Source of the DNA: Euonymus europaeus
Taxonomy: Eukaryota > Streptophyta > Magnoliopsida > Celastrales > Celastraceae
Length of the DNA stretch: 64,000 nucleotides
Direction of reading: 5' to 3'
Assembly: GCA_963580455.1 (NCBI GenBank)
Contig: OY756972.1
Location: forward strand, 18,553,001-18,617,000
Shown: positions 25,042-37,573 of the stretch, one piece after another
Numbering within the stretch: position 1 is the stretch's first letter
Layout of the letters: each line of letters opens with the position of its first letter
The notes under the pieces: model-generated
Databases searched by the model: none
What the model was told of the DNA's origin: nothing
Seen by the model: the letters and a program-made list of their open reading frames with translations, nothing else
Translations under genes and position numbers: made by a program

Positions 25042-26653
25042 AGAGGGGAAATGGGTTTTTATTTGTATAAGTGCATCCAGGCGGGTTTAGGGGAGTGTCA
25101 GTGGGATTTTGCATTGATTTTTAAACAATATATATATATGCACCGTTAAATATATTTTATGGATTCTGTAACAAGTGTGTTATTTTTTTTTGTTCTATTT
25201 TTAATGTATGATAATAAAAATATACTGATAAAATGCACTACACTGAGCCATCCCATAGTATTTTGTTTACATGCGTGGCTAGGTATGATGATAAGAGAGG
25301 GACTAGACTAATAACAGTTGTAGCCACCGTGGGTGACAAACAGACACATGCTCCTGCAAGAGTGCAGTCGTCATATGATTGTTCCAACCAGTCTGTTGGC
25401 TTTTGTTGTTTTGGTTTGTGTTTGATTGGTCTTGGCGTGCAAAAGTGGAAGCAACAAAAAGAAGAGCATTATAGCTGACAATACAGATTTGGGCCGGGTT
25501 TTAGTCCAAAAGAATAAGGTACATAGTATTAGTAACAGACTGACCGGCCTCGTATGAAACTTTGGGCCTATTAATCAAACCCAACTTGATTCATTTAAAA
25601 TACATAATCGCTCTCGCTCTCCGTAATGAAAAATTTAAACGAATATGAAAAAAATGATCCTAAAATAACTTCTTCTTAACAGCCATAAGCCTATATCTAC
25701 CCTGTATGGTTGTATCTTATCCAATTCAAGTATCAGTAACCAAAATCAAATATCTATTAGCATTAGGGTTAATAACAATTTTTTGTCATTGAAAGTCGTT
25801 ACAACTCAGTCATTAAGATTTGAACTCATTCAACTCTTTATTTTTGTTTTAATTCTAGACATTGGGCAGCATTTTCGTAATTCGAGCATGTTATTAGTTG
25901 ATGTGGCATAAAAAATATATTTTTTGTTGACTAAGTATAAAAAAACACGAAAATAAATAAAAAATATTAATTCTATATTGAAGAAATCGACAAATCTTCA
26001 TCTTTTCTTCATTGAAAAATAGTTCACTTTGTCTGTAATAAAGTGCTATGAACTCTAAATAAAACCTTAAAAGCAAGATGTCAACAGCGGCTCAAGAGGA
26101 AGAAAAATCAATCCATGGACACAGAAATGAAGATTGAAGAATAATTAAAGAGAATGAAGTCGAAATCCATATCTGGTCTCAAACTTTAACCACAATTTGG
26201 ATCAGCTACTTTGGGTAAGGACAAAACCCCTCTATAGCTCGAGATTATCGTCCATGATTGTCAAAGTCTCGATCTTCGCACTAGTCATCTCTTCAAAAGC
26301 AAACATGAGTTTAAATGCAGCAATTGGAGAAGCTCTGCCCTTGAGGTCACGCACACTGCAAACAATCACCGAATCCATACATCACAATAAAGATAGCAAT
26401 TGCTTGATCGCTAGTATGCCTCCTCTTCCTGCTGATTTTGTCTTCTCCGTTTTAACTTCTTAATACCATATCAGATATTAACATATCCAAACAGTAGAAA
26501 AATTGATTGATGATTAGTTTTGAAACAAAATTGAAATATTGATTCTCTAGTTGGATGAGTTCAAACTTCAGTACCTGAATTGAAATGTATCAACTCTCTT
26601 AATACTCATAAGTGTTATTAACTCATTAGTATTAAAAAATACCATAACAAATC
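25042..26653. other. Gene-free stretch
   Basis: Short frames at 25233-25478 and 26197-26463 (plus strand) have no recognisable motif. The region contains AT microsatellite (25128-25140) and ordinary AT-rich DNA. Confidence 0.5.
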
Positions 26654-27500
26654 GAATCAAAAGGAGTATTTGTGGCAGATTCTACTCAGCAATCCACACA
26701 TTCAAGGCCGAGTTTCTATACTGAGGTGTGGAAGGGTTTGGCTCCACCTAGGGTGGAAGTATTTGCTTGGCTCCTGTTTCTTAAAAAAATCCCAACAAGA
26801 GATAGTTTGGTTCGTAAAGGTATCATCTCAGCTTCTGAAAACACCTGCCCATTCTGTTTTATTGAGGAGGAGACTGTGAACCATCTTTTTTGCCACTGCC
26901 AAGGTCCCTCAAATTTATGGTATAGAGTGGTTAGGTAGTGGGGTCTAAAGTGGTGCCTTCCAAGGGACATTGAAAATCTATTTAACCAATGGAGCTTCAT
27001 GGTATACAAGGGGACTTTTCAAAAAAAAGTTTAGCTTTCGTTTTTCTACTCGGTAGTTTGGGCTATATGGAAGGGGAGAAATCAAAAAATATTTGAAGGT
27101 GTAGATGCAGATTGGGAATCTATATATACCCTTGTTTTTGTTAGACTGCATACATGGTTATATGCCATTGAAAATAGATTCCCATACTCAAATGTCCAGC
27201 TGCAACATACTTCAGATTGCATCATTGCATGGTCCAATACAAGAAATCTGCAGTCTAGGTTTAATGCTTTTGTGTAGAGTCTAGTGCAGTTTGTGATATT
27301 ATGTTTGTCTTTCTTTGTGTTTGGCAAATATTTCTTTGACTTCTTCCTTTGTTTTTCTGCCTTGTTATTTTTCCTTCTTCTTGAAGGTTTTTTATTTTTA
27401 CTTTGTACATTGGTGTTCCTCCGCCATTAATGGGAGTATTATCAATATATGTCTAGGCTAAGCCTAAGCCTGTTTATCAAAAAAAATTGAATCAAAAGGA
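26654..27500 (+). mobile_element. 5'-truncated LINE with target-site duplication
   Basis: The body at about 26666-27488 encodes the zinc-binding tail of a plant LINE reverse-transcriptase protein: VWKGLAPPRVEVFAWLLFLK, then CPFCFIEEETVNHLFCHC (Cys-His pattern C..C....NHLF.HC), then VVWAIWKGRNQKIFEG, interrupted by stops. It ends in GTTTATCAAAAAAAA. The flanks carry the same 12-bp word GAATCAAAAGGA at 26654-26665 and 27489-27500. The 5' truncation, A-tail and target duplication are typical of L1-type insertion. It is inactive. Confidence 0.8.
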
Positions 27501-28480
27501 ATTTAGGTGTGCAAAAGAGACTAGAAAAGTGGAGATATGATGAAGCAGGTGCAGCAAACAAGAAAGGAATATACTATCACATCCTGCAATCCCTTTTAGC
27601 TTGAAAGGAGACCAAAATCAACAGTTAGTGAATCAAACTTTTGCCGGGACGAATCATGACAGTGCCAAGCACGCCTGTTTAACACCTTTCGACAATCCAT
27701 ATAAAAAAAACACCTTTTGTCAATCATTAAAAGCAACTCCACATGACCAATAGGTTTTCAAAGTCAGACAGCTTTTATATCTTTATCATGAGACTCGTTC
27801 GCTGTTTGTTTTGTTCAAGAGACAGCGTTAAGTGGCTCTTTTTTGTGAAAGGTGCAAACTTCATACTATTTGTCATAGTCGTCAACCCCTATCATATGCA
27901 TCAACTTCTATAATTGCAAATGCGGCAATGAAATTCCAGTGCAAATATACACCCACAGCAAGAGACCACCATTGGAAAAATAAGCCCAAACGTATTGAAT
28001 TGAATGACACCACTTGATATTTGAAATCTGATCAAAGGATCACTAAAGATTCTATAACTTCTAGAGCTTTTGCCAATCAATCAGGTAAATTTTGCAGGAC
28101 GTGCTCTAATACAGAGGCCTGTATTAGGGGCGTCCCATTTTTTGTGAGTGTATGGGCCCCACACCTAAACACTTCAGTGCCTGCGTGATTTAAGCAGACG
28201 TCCGCACCTGAACAATGCGCTATATATATATAATGTAATGTAATGTAATTAGGACATAAGAGCAGCAGTGAAAGAGCTAAATCCGAAGAAAATTTAAAAA
28301 GTAAAATTAAAAATTCAATATACAATGATGATCCGAAGTAACCAATGGGAAATGCTAGAGCTCATTATGCGCAGCCACCTTATAACCTCGTCTATTTAGT
28401 AAAGAATGTGATCAAGAATCACGACAGAGCTGCTGTGTTGCTTAAATTGTCTGTCATCGAGAACACTCTAGGTAGTCTCC
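27501..28480. other. Gene-free stretch
   Basis: No recognisable gene. Frames at 27832-28017, 28077-28325 and 28345-28587 look random. The last 200 bp correspond to the 3' flank of coiled-coil copy A: the phrase ACCAATGGGAA and the words around GTGATCAAGAA recur downstream of copy B near 37430-37510. Confidence 0.5.
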
Positions 28481-28489
28481 TCACTACCA

Positions 28490-28530
28490 CCACTTCTTCC
28501 CAGATAAACAAAATGACCTGCAAAAAAGAA
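28490..28530 (-). other. Orphaned last exon of coiled-coil copy A
   Basis: After acceptor TTTTTTGCAG at about 28535, the minus strand can read SFCLSGKKWW followed by stop. Copy B has the equivalent terminal exon LISLAGKRW and stop at 37603-37574. In copy A it lies beyond the earlier stop codons at 29085, so it is not translated from the main frame. Confidence 0.55.
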
Positions 28531-29084
28531 GGAAAAGAATCTGATAGTGAATTTTTAATCTTGTACTGCAAAATTCTACCAGCATGATGCCAAACGTAAT
28601 GTGTGCGAGTGTAAGCACCCGTCAGCATGTAGTCCTGTACAACTGAAATTATCAGCAGCTATATCATTTCAAGACAATAACCTAAATCCCAAGTGAGAGT
28701 GAAAATCTAGCAACATTTAGTCCTTTTCCATGTTCTCTATTTCATGTCAAAAAAAATCTGTCAAAAAATGTATACACAATTCGTTACATTTTAGTAGATA
28801 TTTTGACCCACTAGAGGACCAAATTGTAGCATTTATTCTCTAGAACCAATGTATAATGACCAATTTGCACAAGGCATACTGAATTTCCAAGGAACAAACC
28901 AATTCATTGCGTAAAACACAACAGGACAGTCAATTTATCTCACAGTTCATATACATATCGCATACGAGAGGTGCTCAGAAGGGAACTAACCTGACCGGCA
29001 ACCTCAGACATTCCTGACTATCTCTAGTTGTCTGGCCGCTGCCCACCGCCTCTTTGTGTTGGTCTTTCCAGGAGAGGTGATTCA

Positions 29085-32000
29085 TCAGGGGCTGCTTGCA
29101 GGTTCCTTCTTACGTTTCCTTGTATATTGAAGAACCCCACCATTGGCAGCTTGACTATGAGATCCAATCATTTGTCTGAATGTCATGGCATCGTGTAAAT
29201 CATAATTGATTGATAGCACACTCACCAAATCAGTAGCTGACACGGAACATGGATCTGCTGACTTCACTGCAGCGTCACCTTTCTGTTTACTAAACAAAGA
29301 CTCACCTTCTTTTACCAAAGAATCATTTTTTTCGCCTATGTCCTTTTTCATGGTATTCTGTACACTTCCAGATTTATCTAAAGCCTTAATGCTCACTATA
29401 ACATTTCTAGAGCCAGATGTAAGATCTACATCCCTTTTAATCACTGTCAATCCAGGATTCAGAAGTGGCAGTGACTTCATCTTAGCACCATTCTCATCTA
29501 TCTTTGGCTGATCTTTGCCAGAATTAGCATCGCCTTTGAGCAAAAATTCCTTGCAATGCATAAGAGCAGAAGGCGGTTGAGAAGATTGCAAGAGATTATC
29601 AAGATGTGAGCAAATTGAGGTATAAATGTGATCCCTATTCTGCACTTTCCTTTTCTTTTTTCCTTCATGGGATATCCTCAGTTCATCTGCGGAGGAGTTG
29701 CTTTGGGAATGCAATTTTTCCTGTAGACTATTAGAAGTTGTACTCGCAGCCATGTGCTCAGTCTTGAACGAGGTTACAGTACATGCCTTCTCATGAGGCT
29801 TAACATTCCAATTGGCTGTTTTGCACTGCGAAAGGATAGAAGACGCTTGGCAACATTTCAAGAGCTGATTCAGACGGGACTTGCATGAGGTAGCTTTTGC
29901 ATTAACAAATCGAGACTTTCTTCTTTTCAGTCTGAGGGCTCTCTGAAGTTTTTTCATCTTCTGAGAAAAGTGTTTCAGTGCTTCCATATTCTCACTCACA
30001 ACAAAAGGTGCATTACACTTCCCTTCATAATTGTCACTTGCTTTCACGATAACCTCATTCTTTGTTCCAGAACAAGGCTCTCTTCCATCAAGTGAATTTC
30101 CGTCAAAAGCATGTATTCTCTGTGTAAATCCATTTCTGTTACAGCAATTACTGTCTAAAATACTCGGATTCAATGTTTCAACATCCATGTCAGAAGTTTT
30201 CATTGTTTGAAATCCTGATTCTGAAGGAGGTAGCACAGGCTTAGTTCCAGAATTTCTCTGAGAAGTCGCATCTTTATTTGTGAGTTGTCCATTCATAGGC
30301 AGCTGTTGGTCATCCTGCAGTTTCTCCAGTTTATCCCGCATCCAATACAACTCTGCTCTTAGATCTGTTACGATACCCTCTGCCTCCTGGAGTTGTGCTT
30401 CAAGCTCCTCAATCTTCCTTTGCTGGCACAAGGATGTTAGCTCTGCTTCATTTGTCTGAAAAGCGTGTAAAGAGTGCTAAGCAACATTCTAATTATTTAC
30501 AACATTATAACAGTATCTAAGAGCTGGCAATGCAACTATATTCTACAAGTATAGCAGACCCCTGTCGTAATTATTTACAACATCTTAAAATTATCTAAGG
30601 GCCAGCGATTCAACTATATTCTACAAGTATAGCAGACCCCTGTCGTACCAGTTTGATTCAAAACAAAAGAACCCAATGTACAGAGCGAAAGTAAGTGCAG
30701 GCAAATCTAGCTAAACAACCAGCCGCCTTTGCTAAAGGCACTAAATTCAAGAGATAAAAATCAGCCTACTAATACCTTGTAAGCAATGTCATTCAATTAA
30801 TATTGTCATCAGCAAATCTCTATCCAAACTTATCCCAAACACACCCCACAACACAAAATGCCATATAGACCCAGATCTTAAATGTTTTAGCAGAACAGGG
30901 TCACTTTTAAGGTTCTGATAAATTTCTATGGAAAAAAAATCCAGTGAAATCAAATACAAGATCAAGCAGCAACCCTTTGGTGCCTCTACAGTTATATGCA
31001 AGTTGAATTAGATCCAAATTTCTGAGTTCACAACTTCTTAGGGTATCTTTATATCTTAATCAAATGAAAATGTAAATGCCCCAAGCAAAACAAAATCGAC
31101 ACAATGATTCATGACAGATCCATGAAGTGCCCAAAGATCACTCTATTCATACCGCAGTACCACGGATACAAAACTCTTCACTGCTTGTTTAATGTGTTCT
31201 GCATTAAACAAGTCCAAACACTGATGAAGTCCAATTGAGGTGGAGAGGAGGAAGTTTCAAAGCTAAATATTACTATTTGGCTCCCTTGAACAATTTCTAA
31301 AGCTATTGAAAAAAGTAAATTTTCCATGGAGAAAGACTAAGATCCCAACTAAAAATCTATTTTCTGCTTGGGAGGCTTCTTTGAAAATATTTATGTAATC
31401 TCACAGAAAGAAAATTAACATAGTTAATATAAATTTTCATGTGCAGATAAGGAGGAAACCACTAACCATACTTTCATGGGTGGTAGAAGGAACGGAAATT
31501 AAAGCTTGGAGTCATATAGTTTGTATTGTTAGAGGAAAGGGGGCTGTTAAAGCCACAAAAATTGCTAATCTATAGGGTCCTTTGGAATGCTCTTGAGAGG
31601 CCAGAAACAAGTTGTCTAACATAAAGGATACTTGATTACAAACCTCTGGAATAGGGTTTAGTGACAATAGTGTGGTTGATGACAATTCACTTATGGATAT
31701 GTTGAATTGTATATACTTGTAAATAGGAGGTTACTGTCTTGGCATTCTTTCTCTGCAATAAAAACATGAAAGAGCCATACTTCCATGAGTATTAAGAGCT
31801 ACAACTTTTTCCACGATATGCAATAGATCATTCTCCTAATACACAATCAAGAATTTGATCTGTAGCTAATCAAAAACAAAAGCCAACAAGCAAAAGGAGA
31901 ATATTTTGAACTTAAACTTCAAGATACAATGCAGAACACCAACTATTATATCAAAAATAGTGTTGTAAAAATTGAAAGACTCAAAAACTACAACTTGAAG

Positions 32001-32340
32001 GAGAATCATTCTATGAGTATTTAAAGCTGTACTGAGAAATACGTTGGAATCGATTAGTCACTCAATCTCATCCAAAAGAAAACCGATTAACATCCACAAA
32101 ATCACCAACGAGAACTTTCAGAATACCTTTTAAGGGCAAAATTTACGTAGTTTCACAGATAAATACCTTGGAATCAATCATCTGCTTCATGCGCACAAGC
32201 AATCGAACCCCTTCATCTTTGGCGCTACGAAGTTCCTGCTCGAAACGAAGCGCTCTACGCTCCGATAGCATCACTCGAGCCGCTGCCTCTTTCGCCGTGT
32301 TTAGTATTATCTCCGCGTAAGCCTTCTTTAAGGCCTCCAT
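29085..32340 (-). CDS. Plant coiled-coil protein, copy A (C-terminally shortened)
   Basis: Coding exons 32340-32167 (58 codons) and 30455-29085 (456 codons plus stop) give 514 residues. The start is MEALKKAYAEIILNTAKEAA, helical throughout. After the 1.7-kb intron come TNEAELTSLCQQRKIEELEA and QLQEAEGIVTDLRAELYWMR, a coiled coil to about residue 110. The rest is Ser/Lys-rich with basic clusters (LRLKRRKSRF, GKKKRKVQNR, YTRKRKKE) suggesting nuclear location. I do not know a function for this plant family. The upstream untranslated exon ends with a good donor at about 32517. The frame ends in TGA TGA just after KEPASSP; homology to copy B (TSPGKTNTKRR) and a last exon continue beyond, so the C-terminus of about 70-90 residues is lost. 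Possibly a degrading gene. Confidence 0.7.
30492..30648. repeat. Tandem duplication of about 78 bp in an intron
   Basis: ATTATTTACAACAT at 30492 and again at 30570 begins two copies, each ending in TATAGCAGACCCCTGTCGTA. They lie in the large intron of coiled-coil copy A. Confidence 0.85.
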
Positions 32341-32640
32341 GTTTCTACATTTCCAAAACCAAAACGACAATCGCACAAAAATTTCAAAATCACAACATAC
32401 TTGATTTCAAATAAATAAAATAAAATATTTTAAAACATTATACAGATATAACGATCGGAAGCGCCGCCGGTGGCGGTGGTTGAGAATAGAAAGAGTGGTG
32501 GTTAGGTGAAATTTACCTCTGATTTGTTTGGTGGAGGGGAGGGGGGTGGTTTGAGAGTAAAGACCGCCCAGTTTCAGTTGCCAGTAGAGCCAAAATTGGG
32601 TTCTGTAGTTTCTGTTGAGACTTGAGAACCGAAGCTTGTT

Positions 32641-34380
32641 TTTTTTGGACCCAATTGCCCCTGGATTTTTGTGTTTTTTAAAATGAAAAATATGCACACA
32701 TCACTTCCGTTAGTTGGCCGTTGGGGCACTGGGACCCAAGTTGGGTCTAAAATTTCATGGCGGCACGAACGGTGTCGTTATAGAGGAAGTTTTCCATCTA
32801 AGGCGTGCAGGAGATAACAGTGGGACCCATCGCGCGGTTACCAAATGATGATCAATTTTTAAAATTCAAAAAACTGATTCACAGCCTGACGAGCGGGACC
32901 GATTTGGCTGTTGCCGGACATGCTTTTTCATTTTTCTCTGCAAAATACAATCTACCCATCCCTTCATGCGATTCTGCATTAGGTAATTGTAGGATTAATA
33001 TCACTGTTAGTGGCTCATTTCCGTCCTCGAATGTTTGAACGTTTCAAATTAGTAGAAAATTGAGACAATCTTCTTGAAATAGAATTTGTGACCTCGATGT
33101 CATTTGATACATCAGCAGCCCTATTTGTTATGTTGCCAAATTTGGATAACTAAGGATTCGTTTGTTTCACGATTGTATTTAACAACTTTAAGCTATCAAA
33201 AATGTTATGCTTAAAATTTTTGAAAAATGTTGCATAAAAAATTGTGATGGCCAACAACTTTAAGCTATATAAAATGTTGTGAGTTGTTTGGTTTATTTTT
33301 TCGTTAGATTAATTTTATAAATAAAATTAAAAAAAATGTATTACAATCATAAGTAGTGAAGAATTTTTAAGATACATGTGTTTGGTTCATTTTTTCGTTA
33401 GATTAATTTTGATAAATAAACCCCCTCTATTTTGTACCCCTCCCCTATTTCTGCAAGTCTAAAAAAATGTCTATACTCGTTAGACGTTATTTGAAATGTA
33501 GAGACAAAAAGTAAAATCTTTTCTTCTTTGAAATGAACCTCTGTTTATCCCAATGAATCATATATGTCCCCCATCCTATTATTCCGTCTTACTCGAGAGA
33601 TCTGTTGCCCTGGTTCTTGAGAGAAGCAAATTTCAAGCAGAAAATCTTTCCCATCTCTCTCTGTATCTCTCTCTCTCTCTCTCGTTTCAGAAAAAAACAA
33701 AGAAAAGAGGCTAGATTTCGGAAAATCAAATACTTTTGACATTGCCATATTCTTCAAGTAATTTTAGGCTAAGAAGTGGTAGTGATATGAAGCTTGGAGA
33801 GGAAGCGGGTATGTCATCAAGTCCCAAATTTTGACAAAAACATATAGTGCCCTCCCAAGTACCTAATTCTAGGTCATCGTCTACAAGACAAAGAAGTTAT
33901 AGAGAATAGAAGAGGGAATCATAGGTTCTTGCAGAGATTAAAATAACTCACCTCCTCTGGCCTGAATCGAAGAGCATATGATCTGTGCAAGAGACGGAGA
34001 GATATATGTCGTCATCTTTTGTGTTCTTTTTTTATTTGTTTTTCAATTAAGATTTAAATATTTTAAAATTATAACAAAAGGTATTTATAAAATAACATGT
34101 GAACATCAGTTAACAAAGACAACTTTATTGATAATGTCTATTCACTCTTTCTCTATGTATATAATAATAATATATAATAATACCTATGATAAGATAAATG
34201 TAGGGGGTTTGGGTAGGTGTATAGGGGAGGGAGGTTCATTTAACACTACCCATCCATTTTTTCTCTGCCAACCCATCCCTTTATGCAATTCTGCATTAGG
34301 TAATTGTAGGATTAATATCACTTGTTCCTGTCTCATTTCCGTCATCAAATGTTTGAATGTTTCAAATTAGTAGAAAATTG
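32641..34380. other. Intergenic stretch with a 130-bp direct repeat
   Basis: The segment around 32940-33060 (CTGCATTAGGTAATTGTAGG, then TTTCAAATTAGTAGAAAATT) recurs at 34270-34382. The LINE fragment starts right after the second copy. A CT microsatellite lies at 33656-33683. The frames here (33978-34370 and others) run through these repeats and are not genes. Confidence 0.6.
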
Positions 34381-36295
34381 AAGGTGGCTGATCTTACGGA
34401 GGAGGGACGCCGGACATGGGATAGTGCTGTAATTGAATTGATTTTACTGATCGGGACACACAATTAGTCTCAAGTATACCTCTCAGTGTTCGACATGTTG
34501 AAGATGCAAGTTTCTGGGGGCTAGATTCAAAAGGAGTGTACACTGTAAAAAAAGTGCCTATAACTTGTTGTTGGAGGAGAGCCAGAGTACATATGATGAA
34601 GCAAGCATATTAGAAGGCAAGGACCCCTTATGGAAGCAAATTTGGAGCCTAAATATTCCTCCAAAGGTATGCATTCATTTATGGAGAGTATGTTGAAATT
34701 GTTTACATACACAGGATAATCTTGTGGCTTGAAGAGTTAGGGGTGGAAGAACGGTTCAACGATTCGGTTTCAAACCGAACCCAAAAAAATCGAAGTATTT
34801 TGGTTTGACTATTAACAAATCGAACCAAACCAACCTAATAATTAAACCGGACCAAAATCGATATACAATGCATAGTTTGGTTCGGTTAAAACTGAATATG
34901 ACATTGGTCATTATGCCATCAATTATAATTTCAATATTTATCAACACATACTACACAATTAATCACTTAATCTACATCTGAATTTTGAGATTTGATAATC
35001 TGAATAATAGAATAGTCTCACTCACATTCTCATAAGTCATAATTTATAACAAATTACAAATTAGTCCTATCCATTGGCATTACTGCATTAGCAAATTGCA
35101 AATAACAATACAATTCTAAGTTTTCAATTTTAAGTTTTATTCAATTCAAATCATTAATCATCACATATATCAAATTCAATTGATTCAAATGTAATAATGT
35201 ATTATGTATATGTTTATAAAAATAATATTATATAAATAAAAAAGTTTAATACGGTTTTTCGATTTAAAACCGAATTTATTAAAAAAACCCAGACCAACCG
35301 AAAAACTGAAAACTAAAAATATATAAACCGAACCAAATGAAAAAATTTGGTCTGGTTTTCGATTCCTTAAACGGGTTGGTTTAGTTTTTTCACCCTACGA
35401 AGAGTTGACGTGCCAAATATTTGTATGCGATGTAATGAAGAGCTTGAATCATGTCTTCACTTGTTTCTCGGGTGCCCTTTTGCTAAAAAATGTTGGCTGC
35501 GAGTGGGTTGGGGTTGGAGGGTGGGATGGTATCCAGTGTTGTGGATAGGATTATGAGTATTTTTGAAAGATTTTTGGCTGAGAATAAATGTAGGACAACC
35601 ATGCTTATTTGGAGCTTATGGCAAGGTCGAAATGATATGTTATGGAATGACATTTCACGATCGGTCCAGCAAGTGATTGGGTTTGCTAGTGATTGGGTTT
35701 GCTGAGTCGATGTTAGGACAGTGGCGTGAGGCTCGAAAGAAGAACACGGTGGTAGGTAATGGTCTTGATCAAAGGTTCCCAAGTGCATGGCAAAAACCTC
35801 AAGTTGGTTGGGTTAAATGTAATGTTGACGCAACTATCTTTTCAAGTGAGAATCACTCAGGTATGGGTTGTGTTCTTCGTGATTCAAATGGCAAATTCAT
35901 TGCAGCAAGAAGTAGGCGGGCGTGGGACTGTTTTGAAGTTAAGATAGTGAAGGCCATAAGTTTTAGAGAAGCTTTAAGTTGGATTAAATGTTTGGGTTTT
36001 CAGCATTTGATAATGGAGACAGATGCACTCATGGTAGTTTAAGCGCTTGATTCTTCGATTGTTGATGTCTCTCATTTTGGATTAGTAATTGAAGACTACA
36101 AGAAATTACTCATAGAGTTTATAGATTCCAAGTATGTTTATGTAAAAAGATCTGCGAATCTTGTTGTTCATCTCTAAGCGAGAGCAGCAGATTCTTTGTC
36201 AAATGTTTTAGTTTGAGAGTCTTAATCCTCCCATTTTCATTTGTGATGCGTTAGCATTGGATTTGAAATAAGAAATATCCATTTACTAAAAAAAA
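34381..36295 (+). mobile_element. LINE fragment (reverse-transcriptase tail and RNase H), split
   Basis: 5'-truncated LINE on the plus strand. The first part (34381-34738) can be read as GLDSKGVYTVK and DPLWKQIWSLNIPPKVCIHL. After the inserted MITE it continues with VPNICMRCNEELESCLHLFL (zinc-binding tail). Then comes an RNase H-like domain: KPQVGWVKCNVDATIF, GMGCVLRDSNGKFIAARS, EALSWIKCLGFQHLIMETDA. The end is VKRSANLVVHL and an A-rich tail at 36283-36297. Stops at several points make it inactive. The longest open piece is 35677-36042. Confidence 0.8.
34731..35407. mobile_element. hAT-type MITE with perfect 8-bp target duplication
   Basis: The element spans 34739-35399, starting AGGGGTGGAAGAAC and ending TTTTTTCACCCTAC (inverted ends). 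It is flanked on both sides by GAAGAGTT (34731-34738 and 35400-35407). The interior is AT-rich with GGTTCGGTT/AACCGAACC words near both ends and no coding capacity. It sits inside the LINE fragment, so it inserted later; removing it and one target copy rejoins the LINE reading. Confidence 0.85.
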
Positions 36296-37570
36296 CAAAA
36301 AATGGATCTACTTGCCTTTTTGTGTATTTGGATTTTTCCTTGATGAAGTTCAATCGGGTTTCGCTGGAGAGCATAGAGTGTTACGGGATGAAGATTTATT
36401 TGACCATGTGGCAATTTTCTTTTAAATGACACGCGAACACATAACTGTTAGCTAAGAATTTTTTGACGGAATTTATCCAAAAGAGCTAATGTGATCCAAA
36501 ATGAAAAATATGAGAGCTTGATCCGAAAAAAGGTTGGGGGTCAAAATGACCCAAAAATGTAAATGCAAAAACTAATTGGATACTTATCCCAAAATAAAAC
36601 GCTATTATTAATTTTTTTTTAATATTAAACGGAAGAGGGAGAGCACCCAAGTACTCAACCATAAAACATTAAATTAAACATTACATAGCTTAAAATAAAT
36701 GGGTTTGGTTAAAAATTAATTTTTGCACCCCAATATAACCCCCCGTTGGAACCAAAAAATTATACCATCTCACTTGATCAATATTCAAGGTGCTAAACAT
36801 AAATATATACCCCAAAACTGAAAAATGAAGACAGTTATCAAAATGAAACAAATTTCAACTTTAAGTTTATGACTTCAAACATTTGGCGACGAAAATGGAA
36901 CACGACTGATCTTTTTCGGTGACGACATATTATATTGACCCAATAATTCCCAAATCATATGATTTGAACACAAAAGTAGTACCATGCCTTCTAAAATGAA
37001 GCACAAAGTTTTTTTTTGGATAATTCTGGTTAACAACAAGAAGGTTTCCATGACCACGACTTCTTTAAGTAAATCAAGAAATTTACAGATTAAATTTCCA
37101 CATCCACCTCTGCTGGAGCCTGCAAATGAAGCAATGATAATATATACAACATAGGCATTCCTAACGAGACAATTCATGTCGCAGATACACCCATGGATCC
37201 CTCAATAACATATATTAAATCATTATTAGATATTTGGAAGCATCGTCATTGTATTATGATAAATTCTGTGGCTTCAAGAGCTTCACAGTTGATCAGGCAG
37301 CGATTGAAAATTATATGACATAATAGATAAAAGACAGCATAAACAATGATGGCCACAGAGTTGAGCTTGAGACAGCAACTTGAAAAGGAAATTAAATTTG
37401 GATATCTAACAATGATCTCGAGTTACCAATGGGAACCTCTCTATCTTCTAGTATTGCAGCCAGACGCGCAAGTCGTCTATTAAATATAAAATGTGATCAA
37501 GAACCACAACAAAAAGTTGTGTCTTCCATAGGTTGCCCATGAACAATCTAGATTTGACATGTACCATTGA
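36296..37570. other. Intergenic stretch
   Basis: No gene is recognisable. The minus-strand frame at 36875-37177 has no known motif. The right-hand 150 bp are homologous to the 3' flank of coiled-coil copy A and mark the edge of the tandem duplication. Confidence 0.5.
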
Positions 37571-37573
37571 ACT

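Noticed and set aside
25233..25478. 81-residue plus-strand frame with a hydrophobic patch
   Set aside because: Composition looks random apart from a short Cys/Gly run; no family match.
36875..37177. 100-residue minus-strand frame between the coiled-coil genes
   Set aside because: No homology recognised and it lacks support from the paralogous region downstream of copy A.
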